From: Aureobasidium sp. EXF-3400
Lineage: Eukaryota > Ascomycota > Dothideomycetes > Dothideales > Saccotheciaceae
Direction of reading: 5' to 3'
Assembly: GCA_024195585.1 (NCBI GenBank)
Contig: SWBL01000227.1
Span: 20,549 to 84,548 of the forward strand
DNA length: 64,000 bases
Position 1 is the stretch's first letter; every line of letters starts with the position of its first letter. Positions 34,388 through 46,805 of this stretch are shown here, piece by piece. The translations under genes and the position numbers were made by a program. A model generated the notes under the pieces. The model made no database searches and had not been told where the DNA came from. It saw only the letters and a program-made list of their open reading frames with translations.

Positions 34388-36101
34388 ATTCATTTAGTAG
34401 AAACATGGTAAATACTGGTAAGGATATCAGTGGTGTTGGCGTTGGTAAGTTTTCTCTTTCTTGCTCTTAGAGATACATAAAGTTGCTTTGGTTCTTCATC
34501 AAATATAATTTTCTTTCTTGCGAGCCTTTTCTTTCGTGCCTGTCAATAACAACTTTGTGCGTGTTCCTGGTTCCATGACTTGCTATGCATATATCTTCTG
34601 ACACAGTGTCTTGGATTCTTTCATGCAGTAGGAGTTCTTCCATAACTTAAGCAAGACGTAGACAATGCGGAGACTAACGACATTTTCGAAGCAAGAAGGT
34701 GCGATCAAACAAGCCGAGAGAGGCAACGGTAAGAATCGTCCGAGTCGAGATAAGCAGGAGCTGCCCAGTGCGAACTCCGGAATAGGCAAATCCAGATCTG
34801 ACCGAAATACAGAGGAAGGAACCTAAATCTTGACACAGAAAGAGCAGGTCATTAGTCCGCAGCTCAAGTGCAGTCAGTGCAATATGCTCGCGAGTCACGA
34901 CACTAAGCCATAAGGCATGCTTACGAGATACGTCCCATCCGAGAGACCTCTTAAGCGGATGATATCCGCGAAGCCGTGGCCTGGATCCAGCAAGCCACAA
35001 TAATAACACCCAAGTCAATATCAATACTTCGACCCGAGAAATGGCCAGCATCCGAAGCAATATCAGTAATCGTTCTAGACCGCCATCAACAAGAACCAGC
35101 ATTCTGCTTCCGAGATAAAGCCATCCGATACCTTCCATCGTAAGCAATCGGCGATGGCCACGCAGAGACGAACTGGTCCTTATTTCCAGAACCTCATGTC
35201 ATGCACGGCAATGCAGAACAGAACCAGACCCTTGATTGGTCATGGGCGCCCGGCCCAGAACTCATGCAGGTGACATGAAACGTACCTGCACACCACCCAG
35301 AGATCTGCCGCCGGGTTTTCGAGGCTGTCAACGGGTGCATCTCCGTTGTGTGACACGAGATAAAAATGGCTTGCATGTAGATTGCGTTCCAGACCCGGCC
35401 GAGCTCTAGAACCTCTTTTGTGCATGAGGAACATGTGGTAGTTCCTTGTTCTGATCTTGCAGCAGGGAACATGCAGACATTTCAGAAGCGAGATACCAGC
35501 GAGAATGCGAAAAGGTCTAGAGTGTTGACAAGACAATAAGAGAAAACGTTGTTGAGAAGAGTGGTGAGAAGGCGGAGAGAAGTTCGAGGCCTTTGGTTGG
35601 CAACGTCATTGGTGCTGCTTCTGTCTCGACCAGTCGGAAGATGTCTAGACTGACCTCCAATCGCAACGTCGTGTCTGGTCTCTTGCCCTCAAACAGTTGA
35701 AAGAAAATCGATTGACTCTAGTGGTAGACAAATGCTTGAGGTGAAATTGTAAAGATCTGAATTAAATGATTATTCTAGCTGAACGAGATGTATCTACATC
35801 TTCATCCATACAAGTAAATGGCCAGAAGAGAAAGATGAAACCTAGAGTCGTAGGTATCTAATGCTATTTCGTGATTCTCAAAACACTCCTCTTTCCGTGA
35901 CATTGTCGTGAACCCGAAAAACACCGTGTGATATTCCATTTTATGTTCCCACATCTGTCATGGGGCTTCCGCTCGAAACTCCAGAACACCACGCTACTTC
36001 AAAAAGTAACCCAATAGGAATATTGATGCATAAGAAGAGAATTGTAACCAGAAAAAAGAAAAGAGAACAAAGCAAAAGGATGCAGAAAAGAAGGCGGTGA
36101 A
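34388..36101. other. Interval with a coding-like minus-strand stretch
   Basis: On the minus strand, frames at 35194-35472 (containing VWNAIYMQAIFISCH) and 34674-35147 (containing ALWLSVVTREHIALTALELRTNDLLFLCQDLG) look like exons of one gene, with a GTACGT donor near 35285. I could not join them convincingly or recognise a domain. The rest, including 35550-36101 next to the histidine kinase 3' end, shows nothing I can support. Confidence 0.25.
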
Positions 36102-38796
36102 TTATTCTCCGCCCTCGACCTCACTTCCGCTGCGAGCGCAGTATTCTAGGATCAGACGTTGGAGGTCCATGAGCTTGAAAGGCTTGGTCATGAAACCCTT
36201 CATGCCGACTTTAGCAGCCCGTTCGAGAGCACCGTCGGTGACGTCCGCGGTCACGGCCAGAACGGTCGGTGTACCGCCACAAACGCCGTTCTTGCCGTGG
36301 CTCATAGCGAGAATTTTCTCGGTCGCTTCGTAGCCGTCCATGAAGGGCATCCAGAGATCCATGAGCACAACGTCAACCGCAGGGTTCTTCGACATTAGTC
36401 GTACAGCCTCGGCACCGTCATATGCTTCAATCACTGTCTTGTAGCCAAACTTATTGAGCATGCTAACAAGAAGCTTGCGGTTGATCTTGTTGTCCTCTGC
36501 AACGAGGAAGTTCAGAGGGTACTTGACGGCTAAGTTGCGATCGATACCATTGAGAGATGCCGATGACTTGCGGCCCGCCGAACTTGGTTGCTTTGGGGGA
36601 AATGATGGCACGGGGAAAGAGTGGGCGTGTTTGAGTGCTGGAGGAGTTCTGACAGCAGGCGCCGTAGATGATTCGCCAGTAGCAGGTTTCTCTGTAGGAG
36701 ATGGCAGGTCCTTGTTTGAGTTATCACTGCGAGTGCGGGCGTGCGATGTGGTGAAGTTAGGCATAGGTGAAGGGCGACCATCCGAGTCTACTGAGTTTGA
36801 ATGGCGCACCCTGTTGTGTGATGGTGTTCCGAATGGCGATGGGGGTCGGGTGGTGGTGTCACCAGCCCTTAGTGGAATTCTCATCTCAAACTCCGTGCCC
36901 CGCTTAGGTCCGGTAGTGTCTGCGCGAATACAGAACAGATCTCCTCCAAGCTTTCGCGCTAGACCCTTGGCCACCAGAAGGCCGAGACCAAGTCCTTCAC
37001 TTTGACGGGTAAGAGAAGGGTCTTCTTGTGAGAAAGGCTGGAAAAGGCGAGGAAGGAAAGCTGCAGGGATACCAGGGCCAGTGTCTACACACTTGATAAC
37101 GATGTATCGGAGTTTCGGGCTTAGTTTTGCTGTGAGGGTGATGTTTCCTTGCTGAGTGAATTTAGTAGCGTTCAAGAAAACGCAGGAGATCAGCTTGGCA
37201 AGGTCTTTCTCATCGGCGAGTATTGTTTCGGGTACAGCAGCGTCCACAGACCACTCAATGAGTTTCGTCCTAGGTTCACCCTTTGCTGATCGTGTACAAA
37301 CTTCGATGATTTCGCCGAGATATGTTTCTTGGGCGATTGCAGACTCTGGTCTTCCTCCAACCTTCAAGCCCTCGTTCACCACGTATTGCAGGACCCGGCG
37401 GAGATTTGTGTGTCTGACACCAGGAGCAATGGCGCGGTCACCCTGCAGAGCAGCAATCATGGGTCGAGGACTCATAGGCATTGATTGTTGTGCAGCCCTT
37501 TCGGGAATGTCTTCAGCTTCGTGAACACCCAACCTCATGCCTTCGGTGGGGGGGGCCTTTGCGGCACGGGCAGCAAGGGTAGCCTGTACTTTTGTCGGGC
37601 TCTCTTCTAGGTCGTTCCTGGGCTCCTCTCGGCGGCGCTTGTTAGGTCTCGAGATTGGCAAGTCGCTTCCAGCTACAAGAATCTCGGGGTGAGAAGCGTG
37701 GCTAATGTCGGGGAAGCCATCCAGTGAGTCTTCGTTGATTGGTGGCCCTGAGGGGATACCGAGGTTCATATCGTAGGCGTGTACGACATTGTCGGCAGCC
37801 TCGACAGCACGACGCGAGCTATCTAAAGAACGATGAGCACACAGATCATGGTCGAAGAACGGAGGGGAACTTACCTTGAACGGTCTCGATGTTTTCCTTG
37901 AGTGTTTCGAACACTCTACGTACGTCTGCATTTGTCTGGCCTTCGGCAGCTTCTTGAACGGTGGCGTACATGACATCGAGCATACCAACAACACCCTGCA
38001 TTGGTGTTCTCAGTTCGTGAGACAAACTCTTCGCGTACGGTTGGAGAGATTGGGCGGCGGTAATGACTTCGTGCGGAATGACACGCGGAAGATCTCTGTT
38101 GACTGCTGCTTTGTCCTTGAACTCAGAGCCTTCAAGCAAGCGTTCTAGGATTAGATCCTCCAGGCCATGCATAAACATCTCAATAAAGGCCCACGAAACT
38201 TTCCTTTTAGCGGCACCTTCGACAGACCAGATGACACCAAAATGGGCAAAACACTTGCCGTCGGCGAAGAGAGGGATACCAATGTAAGCTTCGGCAGAGA
38301 CGGGCAGTTTGTTTGGGTTGTTGGCGAACATTTCGCTGACTTTTTCGGGGACGACAAAGACCTTGTCATGGCGCATGTATGAACAGGGGCAGCCGTAGGC
38401 GTGGTATTTGAAGCCTTTGTCGACGCCCTGCAGGCCTTTGCCATCGTTGTAGTACCAGGCACTTGCCATCAGACAAGAGCCTGGCTCTCCGATAGGGGGC
38501 ATCTCGATGGCCGAGTCTTGTTCGTCGACCAGAATACGTTTGGCGATGAAAGAGAGTTGTGCTCCGAGAATTTCTGCCATGCGCTCGGAAACGAAGGACC
38601 AGAAGTCATCGTTGTTGCACAACCGTAGCTTGGTCTTGAGAATGACCAGCTCTTCTAGGATGTTGCTTTCGACACTCGAGGGGTACAGGCGTTCCATGCC
38701 TGGGGCGAAGTTCGGGTCGCTGTCGTGGATAACGACATTTGGGGGCAGCGGCTGGCCCAGGCAGATGGACTTTCGCGTTATGAAGTCGGGCTCCAT
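36102..38796 (-). CDS. Hybrid histidine kinase (GAF-HisKA-HATPase-receiver)
   Basis: Two-component sensor kinase with a built-in receiver. Exons in transcript order are 38796-37875 and 37822-36102, giving 880 aa. The N-terminal part (about residues 45-235) is a GAF-like sensor domain. The H-box SLSHELRTPMQG carries the phosphorylatable His260. The HATPase domain contains NATKFT (N box), DTGPGIP (G1) and GLGLGLLVAKGL (G2). A Ser/Pro-rich linker of about 100 residues follows. The receiver (VAEDNKINRKLL) has the phospho-acceptor Asp796 in VVLMDLWMPF and the Lys of MTKPF. There are no membrane segments, so it is cytosolic. I cannot place it in a named fungal HHK group with certainty. Signals would pass through an HPt protein not encoded here. 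Confidence 0.92.
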
Positions 38797-41700
38797 GTCG
38801 GGGGGTCCGCGTGGCGGTCCAGCTCAGAGAGGGGTTGTGCTTCGTGACGAGGATGTAGCAGTCAAGTGTGTGTACAGTGGTATAGGGCGACAATGGCGCC
38901 AGTCAGTATGGGTGGGCGAGATGGGAGGTGGGATGGAAGAATGGTCGGTCGACGGTCGTGTTGGAGAAGGCGTCAGATGCAAAGTCAGAGCCGGAGTCAG
39001 AATCAGCTCAACAGCAGCGGTTTCGTAAGCATGATTAGGACCAGCACAGAGTCTTGGACGACGGGCAGAATCAAGTCCGAGAGTTCTCAGGGAGCGCCGG
39101 AACGGCCGCCTATGCAAACCGTCCAAGTCGCGAGGGTGTGCCCTTCTCCACTCTAGACATTCTAGACCCGCGACGAGCGTCTAGCGTCAAGACCTCGTCT
39201 TGGCTGCTCACAGAACGTCATCCGGGCTTCTGGCTACAATATCGACCATCCGTCTGTCCTAAACGTCGACAGATGCATCAATCCAGACTTATCTAGATGC
39301 TGCACACTCTGATTTGATATAGAGAGAGCTTTGTAGACATGCACTTCCATCTTCTCCAGCTCTCCCCACCATAACCTTGGCTCCGCTGCGCATCGAAGCT
39401 TATCCGCCGACACCATTGGCCCACCGTTTCGCGCGACAAAACTCACAGAGAGAAAGAGCCCAGCATCCGACGTGCCGAACACCCGACGTCACCATTGGTG
39501 AATCGTTTCAGCACCGCCAGACGCCGTTGGGCCCACGCGCTCCCTTTGCTCAAGCCTCAAGCATACAAGTTCAAGGAGATGCAAGCAACCATGTGAGCTA
39601 CCTGATGCGAATTTCGATCCGCATCGTGCTGAGTTTCCCACGTTTGCTTGCAACCATCGTACTTGCTTCTTGACATTCTTTCTCCTGAAACCTGTCATTA
39701 TGAAGAAACGCGGCTTTCAAATCTCAACTCATGTGGTTCATCTTTTCTTCAACGAGCTTGGTAGATCTTACGACCATGTCGATCACCGTAGATCTTCTAT
39801 CTGTTTGCGTGTAATTTCACGCGACCGACCTTCTGGCCCAGCATCTGACTTTGTTCCATACGGCCGACATGATATTACTCAAACATGACCGCAAGATACG
39901 TGTATCCGACTGCTTCCTTGATTAATCAACGTCTCACGAAGTCCCTCTCACTGAAGGAAGGAAGGAAGCCCTGCAGCAGTACAGTATATCGCCTTGGCGT
40001 TTGCAGCAGGTCCGAGCCACCCTGCTCGAAAGTGCAGATCTTGCAGTCGCATCAAATCTCGGAACAAATCTCTGAAGCACAGTCTTTCAAACTCCTCGTT
40101 CGTTTCTTATCTCTGCTTCCAAGGTTCTTGACTGCGTGGCACCTTCAGCCACTTTCAAGGGGTTATCAAATTCTTCAGCACAGCCTGTACTAGATCGTCG
40201 ATCTGTGTCGCAGTGAGCCCGAGACGTTGCGAGTCGCAATAGAGTGGGTAGGTTAGTAAGCGTCGCCGTTAACTCCCCACGTACTTTGAGCTTGCCTGTA
40301 CGAACTCTCACTGCTCAGATAGATGGGCAATTGTTACTCATCGATCATTGACATGCTGTTTACTATCAGTTCCTTTGGAAAGTGGTTCCAGTCATCTATA
40401 CTGTCAACACAAACAAGTTGAAGCTGGCTGCTCAGCAAAATCCTAACCTGCCAGCTGGCATTGCATTTAACGATTCGGGTTAGCTCGCTCCAGCGGACCT
40501 GTTCTCCATGAACTGCGCACGCATCTGCTTCCGGAACGCCGTTGGATGCCAAGTTTTGATCTCAGTCAACAAGGAGATTTTGAGATTCATCCGTGGGTTT
40601 TACAAAGATCCACGGCAGTCGGCTACTTTCTTGATTATGAGTGTACGCCCTTTCTCGCAGAGAAAAACACATTGAGGTCTGAACCGTTCGAGGGCATAGT
40701 TATGCCCCGCGATATCGCTCTCTCCAGATGGACGGTGCAAGATATTGGCACCGCGTTACTGTAAGGGGTTACTCAACATTCATTACCCGGACGTAACCTC
40801 TCACGTTGCATCGAACTTGAACCTCGTAGACGAGCCGCTTGCAAGTTGCCCGCTCTTGATGCGGATTTGCTACGTGTTAGGTGTCGTGTCTCTCACGCTG
40901 CTCAAGTCGAACGTCGAGCATCCTTGCTGCATCAGCATCGCGCAGAACATGCTGACGATACGCTTCAGCCTAAACAAAGAAAATCGATATCGCATTTACA
41001 CGAGTTCTAGCACGCCCTTCACTCCGCGGACTGAAGGGCGTACTATAAATGTCAACAACGTTTTCAGGTAGCCATGTGCACTCAGGCGCGCCACATCCTT
41101 AAAGCTTCCGATGGTGTAAAACATGGAAGATGCATTATTGCAACGGCCAAGATCTTGTTGTCCCTGCCGACAGTGACGCTGACTTGCATGTTGGACTTCA
41201 TACTCACTGAAGTATACTCAGTCCGCGGGACGTCTACAATCGATTCAAAGATTTTGGCTTTCTCCTTTCTCAATTCCCATGTCCAGTCAGCATGCTCACC
41301 CCTTATGCCTACTGACAGTACAGTACTCATGGCAACTTCGACCCTCGGCACTTATGTTAAATGGAAAACACGCTGGCGATATCGAACGTGCTTTTCAATA
41401 TGCAATCCAATATTCCCGAGACACAATTCTGATCCCAAACGCTATGGGAATCCGGACCTCCAACAACGCGGGATCAGAGTTTAATAAAAGGCTTCAACAA
41501 CCCCATCTTCAGAGGAATTAGTGAAGCAAATGAGAGCATACAAAATCAAAAGGGAAAAAGGTTCATCACACTATTCTGCCTACACAAGAACAATCCAATA
41601 CAGCTACGACGTTGTGCTGTTATGCAATATTGAGGCTCAAAAAGAAGCGAAACACCGTTAGACTTGGGAATATGACGAACCATTGAACAACAACGGTGGA

Positions 41701-42110
41701 AGAAGCTTCACCTCAGAGAAAATCCAACATTGCACTTCCTCTTTTTCAAGGTAAACAGAGCATTGTTGTTGAGCACGTGTGCTGGCATTGAAAGTCTGCC
41801 TGCTTTGGAGTGGCATTTATAGCTTCTGTATGATACTCGGAGTACCAAATATGGTTACTGAATCCACCACCTCGATCTCTCGATTCGACTTGTGATGTTC
41901 TTGACGGCATCAAATGCTGACTTGTGTCTTGCTGTTTGCGAAGGGATGAGAGGGATATGTCCAGATCAAGCCACTCGATGCTGGCTCTTCCGTTCTCTGT
42001 GAAATTGAGAATCAGGTCTCCTGTCGGAACCCGAATCTTTGGTACCGGTAGGTCGATCATGGATGCGATGACTGCTTTGCCAGATGATTTGTACGAGAAG
42101 GACGGTGTGT
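38797..42110. other. 3.3-kb gene-free interval
   Basis: Only short, scattered frames on both strands, none with recognisable domains or consistent splice joins. Notable items are a near-perfect palindrome at 41012-41041 followed by a TATAAA, and a coding-like minus-strand frame at 41746-42120 that begins within a few bases of the FAF1 stop codon. The left part is upstream sequence of the histidine kinase. Confidence 0.45.
41012..41041. repeat. 30-nt palindrome with CCGCGG centre, upstream of a TATA box
   Basis: Ten-base arms ACGCCCTTCA and TGAAGGGCGT match perfectly around a 10-nt core containing CCGCGG. TATAAA follows at 41045-41050. It looks like a dyad binding site, for example for a Zn2Cys6 factor, but no clear gene follows; the frame at 41074-41484 (136 codons) is the only candidate. 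Confidence 0.5.
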
Positions 42111-43131
42111 CTACCTCTTGCCTCCTCTTCCACCCCTACCACCACCTCTACCCCGGCCTGCCTTGCCACCTCTTCCTCCTCTTCCACTACTCTTGGGCCC
42201 AGTAATACCATCCACATCCCTCTTGCTCAATCTCAACGTGCCACCACTAAACCTGCCTACACTCGGGTTTCCAATACCTCTTTCCCTCTTATTACCACCT
42301 CCAAAGCCACCACCCCTTCCATCCGTACCTTCTCTTCTGACTCTCTCAAGCACAATACCATTCTCCTTGGCCTCTCTCCTCCTCTCAAACTCTTTGTCTT
42401 CCTTCTTCTTTTGAATACCCACCCGTTGATGTTTGGGCATGTTCTTCTGGGCGAAAATCGAAGTCTTGGAACCAAGTTCGAGGAGACGGAGATCAGTGGC
42501 TTTGTGACGGTTCTTGCCAGAGGGGTCTGTAGAGAGGGATGTTGCGTCTAGGAGATGGGATTCTTTGAGTAGGCGTTGCAGGGCGAGATCGTCTTTCAGG
42601 TTATCTTGTTCTGTGGTTCCGCCTTCGTTGTCTTCGTCTTTCTTTTTCGTTGGTTGTTTGGATGTGCTTGGGGTGTCTGAGGAGGTGGGTGGTTTGGAAG
42701 ACTGTTTGGCGCAAAGTGACGTGGTTAGTGCTGGGCCTGGTGAACAAAATGTGAGCAATTACCATGAATGCTTTCGACGCAGCTCTGTCTGCTCGTTCGC
42801 GCGAAAAGTTGGACATGTTGTGCTCGACCACTTCGACCTCATCCTCATCATCCTCTTCCTCTTCCGAAAGACCATCCCAATCCTCATTCTCGTCGTCGTC
42901 CACTTCCTCCTCTTCGATTTCAACTTCTTCTGGCTTGTCCTCTTCTATCGCCTTGAATCGTTTTTCAAAAGCACGACGAAATGCCTCGTTCAGTGCCTCT
43001 CTGTCTTCTGCATCGGATTCGGGTTCCGGCGCCGGAGGTGGTGGTGCTGGTTTCGCGATGGTGACTTTCTTGGACGGAAGTGGTGTTTTGGACGTTACTG
43101 CGCGCTTGCGCTTTCCTAGTGCGAGCGACAT
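42111..43131 (-). CDS. FAF1: Faf1-like 40S ribosome biogenesis protein
   Basis: Nucleolar protein required for pre-rRNA cleavage and 40S assembly in yeast. Exons in transcript order are 43131-42763 and 42701-42111, giving 319 aa. The N-terminal half is acidic with a Glu/Asp run (residues about 60-100). The family match is in the C-terminal half: NLKDDLALQRLLKESHLL, then ENGIVLERV, then SVGRFSGGTLRLSKRDVDGI, the same order as in yeast Faf1. The end is an Arg-Gly-rich tail (about 30 residues) usual for RNA-binding nucleolar proteins. I chose the ATG giving MSLALGKRKR; a longer in-frame start at 43182 is less likely. Confidence 0.85.
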
Positions 43132-43483
43132 GCTTGTGGTGAATTTGATATGAGTTGAGTCTATAATCAGTGCAAAGGACAAGAAGAAAGTAAAATGGTT
43201 TCATCGAACGAAGCGTCTCGGAGGAGCCAAGGCTTTTCTCCGCTCCGCATTTCATATTATTTCTTTCGATTAATTAATTCTTCCCACCATCCATCCTCCT
43301 GCACGGAGTACCGAGCCTTCTACTGTTTTGTAATCCCAGAGCTGACAGCCAATCCTCTGGACTCATTGGAAAAGTATTGCAAATCCTCAATCTCTCTCCT
43401 GTTCCGGGTCTGGTTGTATCGTTTCTCTCGTCGTTCCATTGTGACTTCAAGCAAGGTAGCGTCTCTGTGAGTCTTTGGCGACT

Positions 43484-45005
43484 TCAACTCTCAAGAGGGG
43501 GAAGGATTGGTGGGTTGTTAGGTACAATAACCATTCCCGTCTCTTTGTGGAAAGTTGTGATGTCGAAACTGCATAGCAATTAGCAAATCCTCTTGTCGGC
43601 AGAAATGGAGTTGCACTTACACCGACTTCAGCTTGTAGCCTACCCTTTTGGCCGTTCCTTGCTGCTCGAACCCCCACGACTCAAGGTAGGGAATCACCCA
43701 CTCTCTGGTCTTGTCGACTTCCGAGTTCATCAAGTTGATGAAGATGCGCGACACAAGACGTTGCGTACCAATTCCAACCTGCTCATCTATGTCATAGCCA
43801 CCACGCTCGATGTAGTATTGGTCCAGCAGTCCAAGGAGCTTGTCCATAAGACATTTGCTGACTCCCTTGCGCTTGCAGTTGCGATTGGCACTGACAAAAA
43901 CGCCAGCTTCGACAGCGAAACGTAACGCTGTTCTTGGGCCGCCAAACTCATCAGCATAAGCAAACCCTAGAACTGTATCAACAGCAGGTCGGTCTGCAGA
44001 GCGTCTCCTGCCGCCATAGCCCCTAGGTGAACAGGCGACAAGGAACGGCAAGTGACCGTCTCGTGCACTCTGCCATCGACCCTTCATGTCTGTGATGCTG
44101 ATGGGTTCTAGCTCGGGAGTGCACACGCTGTTCTGGACATAGTGGTTGTAGATGTCGGTGATCTGGGGAATGTCGCCAAGCGAGGCCATGCGGATGAAGA
44201 GGTTAAGTACAGGCTTGATGGCATTGTCGATCATTGGTGTCAGCTGGACGAGAGATGGTTCTTTGGGCGGATCGTCGGGGTATTGCTTTCCACCTCTTGG
44301 GCCAGCCTTTCTACCGAAGCGGGTCATCATGAAAGCGTTAGGGTTTTGAAGATACTGATTAGTCCAACCCTGGCTGCCACAATCATTCTTGCGAGCTTCT
44401 GTGTCTTGTGGTGTGTCCTCGTGGGTGTCGCAACCCTTGAGATCTGGTTGGGTTGGGGGGAACTGGACCGCTGAATTGTTGGTCAAGTAGAAGTTCCAGA
44501 AGGGTGTGCGGTCACCAAGATCGGCGTCATCTTGGGGCCTAGGTTCTCCACTGATCTGTTGCTGCCAGAAGGAGTGAAGATTCTGACCGGGCTCGAAGAT
44601 CTGAGGAATCCAGGAGCGAGGAACCAGCTCGGCCATGAGGCTTTCATCGTGTTTGGGTGGCAGGAAGTAAAGATGACCACTGGCAGCTTTGGCTTTACCG
44701 ACGTCGAAGGAGAAATTCGTGTTCACTTTGGTGGTTGAGGTCGCGCCGAATGGTCTGGGTTCCACATTGATTTTGCTCGCCCATTGACGTATGGTTCCTT
44801 GGAGATCGCTGTTCTTGTAGATGGGACGCTCATCCCAGATGGGCGGTGCGGCATGTTCACCTTCCCAAGAATAGAAAAGGTGTGGATCGAGTTTGTCGCC
44901 GTAGTCGAATCTTTGCGCATCAGGGAGAGGAGGCAGGGCGGCACCTGCTGTCATTTTCTTGAGTTCGCTGTTGCTGATCCATCCAGATTTCTTCCTAGGA
45001 GCCAT
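43484..45005 (-). CDS. GNAT-family N-acetyltransferase-like protein
   Basis: Exons in transcript order are 45005-43621 and 43568-43484, giving 489 aa. The short last exon was found because the first frame stops exactly at a GTGTAAGT donor; splicing there gives GYKLKSVFDITTFHKETGMV, a typical closing strand of a GNAT fold. The GNAT domain occupies about residues 280-480, starting with IRMASLGDIPQITDIYNHYV. LGFAYADEFGG and the segment VFVSANRNCKRKGVSKCLMD correspond to strand 4 and the acetyl-CoA loop (a divergent version of the R/QxxGxG/A motif). The first 270 residues form a fungal-specific extension rich in Pro and aromatic residues. The substrate is unknown. It is upstream-divergent from the ARL2 gene. 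Confidence 0.75.
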
Positions 45006-45511
45006 CTTTGCGTGCTTGAAAAGAATGTCGGAGATGAATTGTCGAGGTTGTACGAAGTTGATAAGTTGAAGCTGTGTGCGTCAGTCGCGGCTGCCTGCAT
45101 TCATTCACTGAAGTGAACGACAGACCAAGAAGTGACGGAACGCTCGTGCCTCTCCTTGCTGATTGCTCCTACCAAACACTTACACATGCTTTTGTATTCG
45201 CAGATGTTTTCACATCAAAGCGCTGTCTTTTGGGTATCCATAACCCATTTCAATAGCTGACTACCTCTGCTACCTTTTGCTCCTGTCCAGGGCTGGCGGA
45301 CTCATGGGTACCATGGGAGGATACGAAGAGGAAATCAAGGGACAAAACACATCATGTCCTTGTTCTCACTTCCAATGGCGATGGTGGTGTTTACAACTCG
45401 ACATAAGATTGGAAGCCACGTGACTCGCTTTCGGTCTCTCGAGTCAGTCTTTTGCTCTTCTTTCCTCTTAACTCTACCTACACATCCTCTGGATCAAATT
45501 TTGTTGTCGCT

Positions 45512-46357
45512 ATGCTGTCAATACTCCGGAAAGCGCGTCTCAAGGACAAGGAGATGCGAATCCTGATGCTGTGCGTTGCCTTTGGATGACGTGGCTGCAA
45601 ACATCTGACCATCACCTAGTGGACTCGACAACAGCGGCAAGACCTCGATAGTCAAGAATATCATGGGCGAGGACATCAATACGGTCTCCCCCACGCTTGG
45701 CTTCATTATCAAAACAATCGAATATGACGGGTGAGGTTGCCCGGTCATGTTGAAGCAAAGACGTGGAGCTGACAGCTGAGGTAAACAGATACAAGCTGAA
45801 TATCTGTAAGGGAGCCCAGGACTGAGCGCGAGGTGCGAGGTGCCGATAGCGAAACTTACACGGGAGACAGGGGACGTCGGCGGGCAGAAGACGCTTCGGA
45901 CATACTGGAAGAACTATTTTGAGAAGACAGACACGCTCATATGGGTCGTGGACGGCACAGACCGAGAACGAATCGACGATTGCCGACAAGAACTGGAGGG
46001 GCTCCTTCTGCAAGAGGTAAAAGGCTTCAGCACGACCAGACAAAGCGGAGACTGATCAGGACGGCAGCGATTGATGGGAGCCAGTCTGCTCGTGTTCAAG
46101 AACAAGAGCGATGTTGCAGGATGCATGAGCTCGGAAGAGATAGGCAAGGTTCGTGGTTCCCTCGCCAGCCGCGGCGGGGTCCCAATGTTTACCAAGCACG
46201 ATACTGACTCGAGCAACCCACGCAGGCCTTGCGACTCGACATGATTCACACGCACAGGTGGAACATTATGGAGTGCAGTGCATTGACTGGATTGAACCTT
46301 CAGGAGGGCCTCAAATGGGTAGTGCAAGATGCCAAGGATCGACTCTTTTTGTATTGA
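45512..46357 (+). CDS. ADP-ribosylation-factor-like GTPase, ARL2/Cin4 type
   Basis: Small GTPase assisting tubulin folding through tubulin cofactors. Six exons: 45512-45570, 45620-45730, 45789-45805, 45871-46016, 46068-46148 and 46226-46357, giving 181 aa, the normal ARL2 length. Exon 3 is a 17-nt microexon. The P-loop GLDNSGKT, switch I SPTLGF, switch [15 protein letters not shown], the guanine motif NKSD and ECSALTG all appear in order. There is no Gly at position 2 (MLSILRK), which fits the non-myristoylated ARL2 branch rather than ARF. The many short introns hide this gene from simple ORF reading. I am confident of the family but less so between ARL2 and near relatives. Confidence 0.9.
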
Positions 46358-46805
46358 GGCGCAGGGCCAGTGTGTATCGAATCTTCTATAGGAGAGATGG
46401 AAGATGACTGCGAACAGATCGGGAATGGGTAGACCCCTGATCGAAAGCACTCAATAGGGTGACAATCAAAAAAATATATGATCTGTACAAAGATGGACTG
46501 CAGGGAAGTTGACGGAGGTGTTTCAGGAATAACGGGCTGCGATTGGCTGACGTGGTCAAAGGTGGCATGGCGCGTTTGAAGCGGCCGGGACGTTTTGGTG
46601 GGTTTGGGGGGACAGACGGGTACACAAATAAATGTCAACAAGAGGGTGCCAGTGTTTGGTCGTTGGTTGACTGTTGAACCCTCTTCCTTCGTGTCAAAGT
46701 CGCCAGACGCTTCCCAATCGCTAGTTGAATCATTCATCGATTGCACCGTATGGATTAGATACCATCATTACCTAGACCCCTACAACCTACGACGCACCAG
46801 ACACC

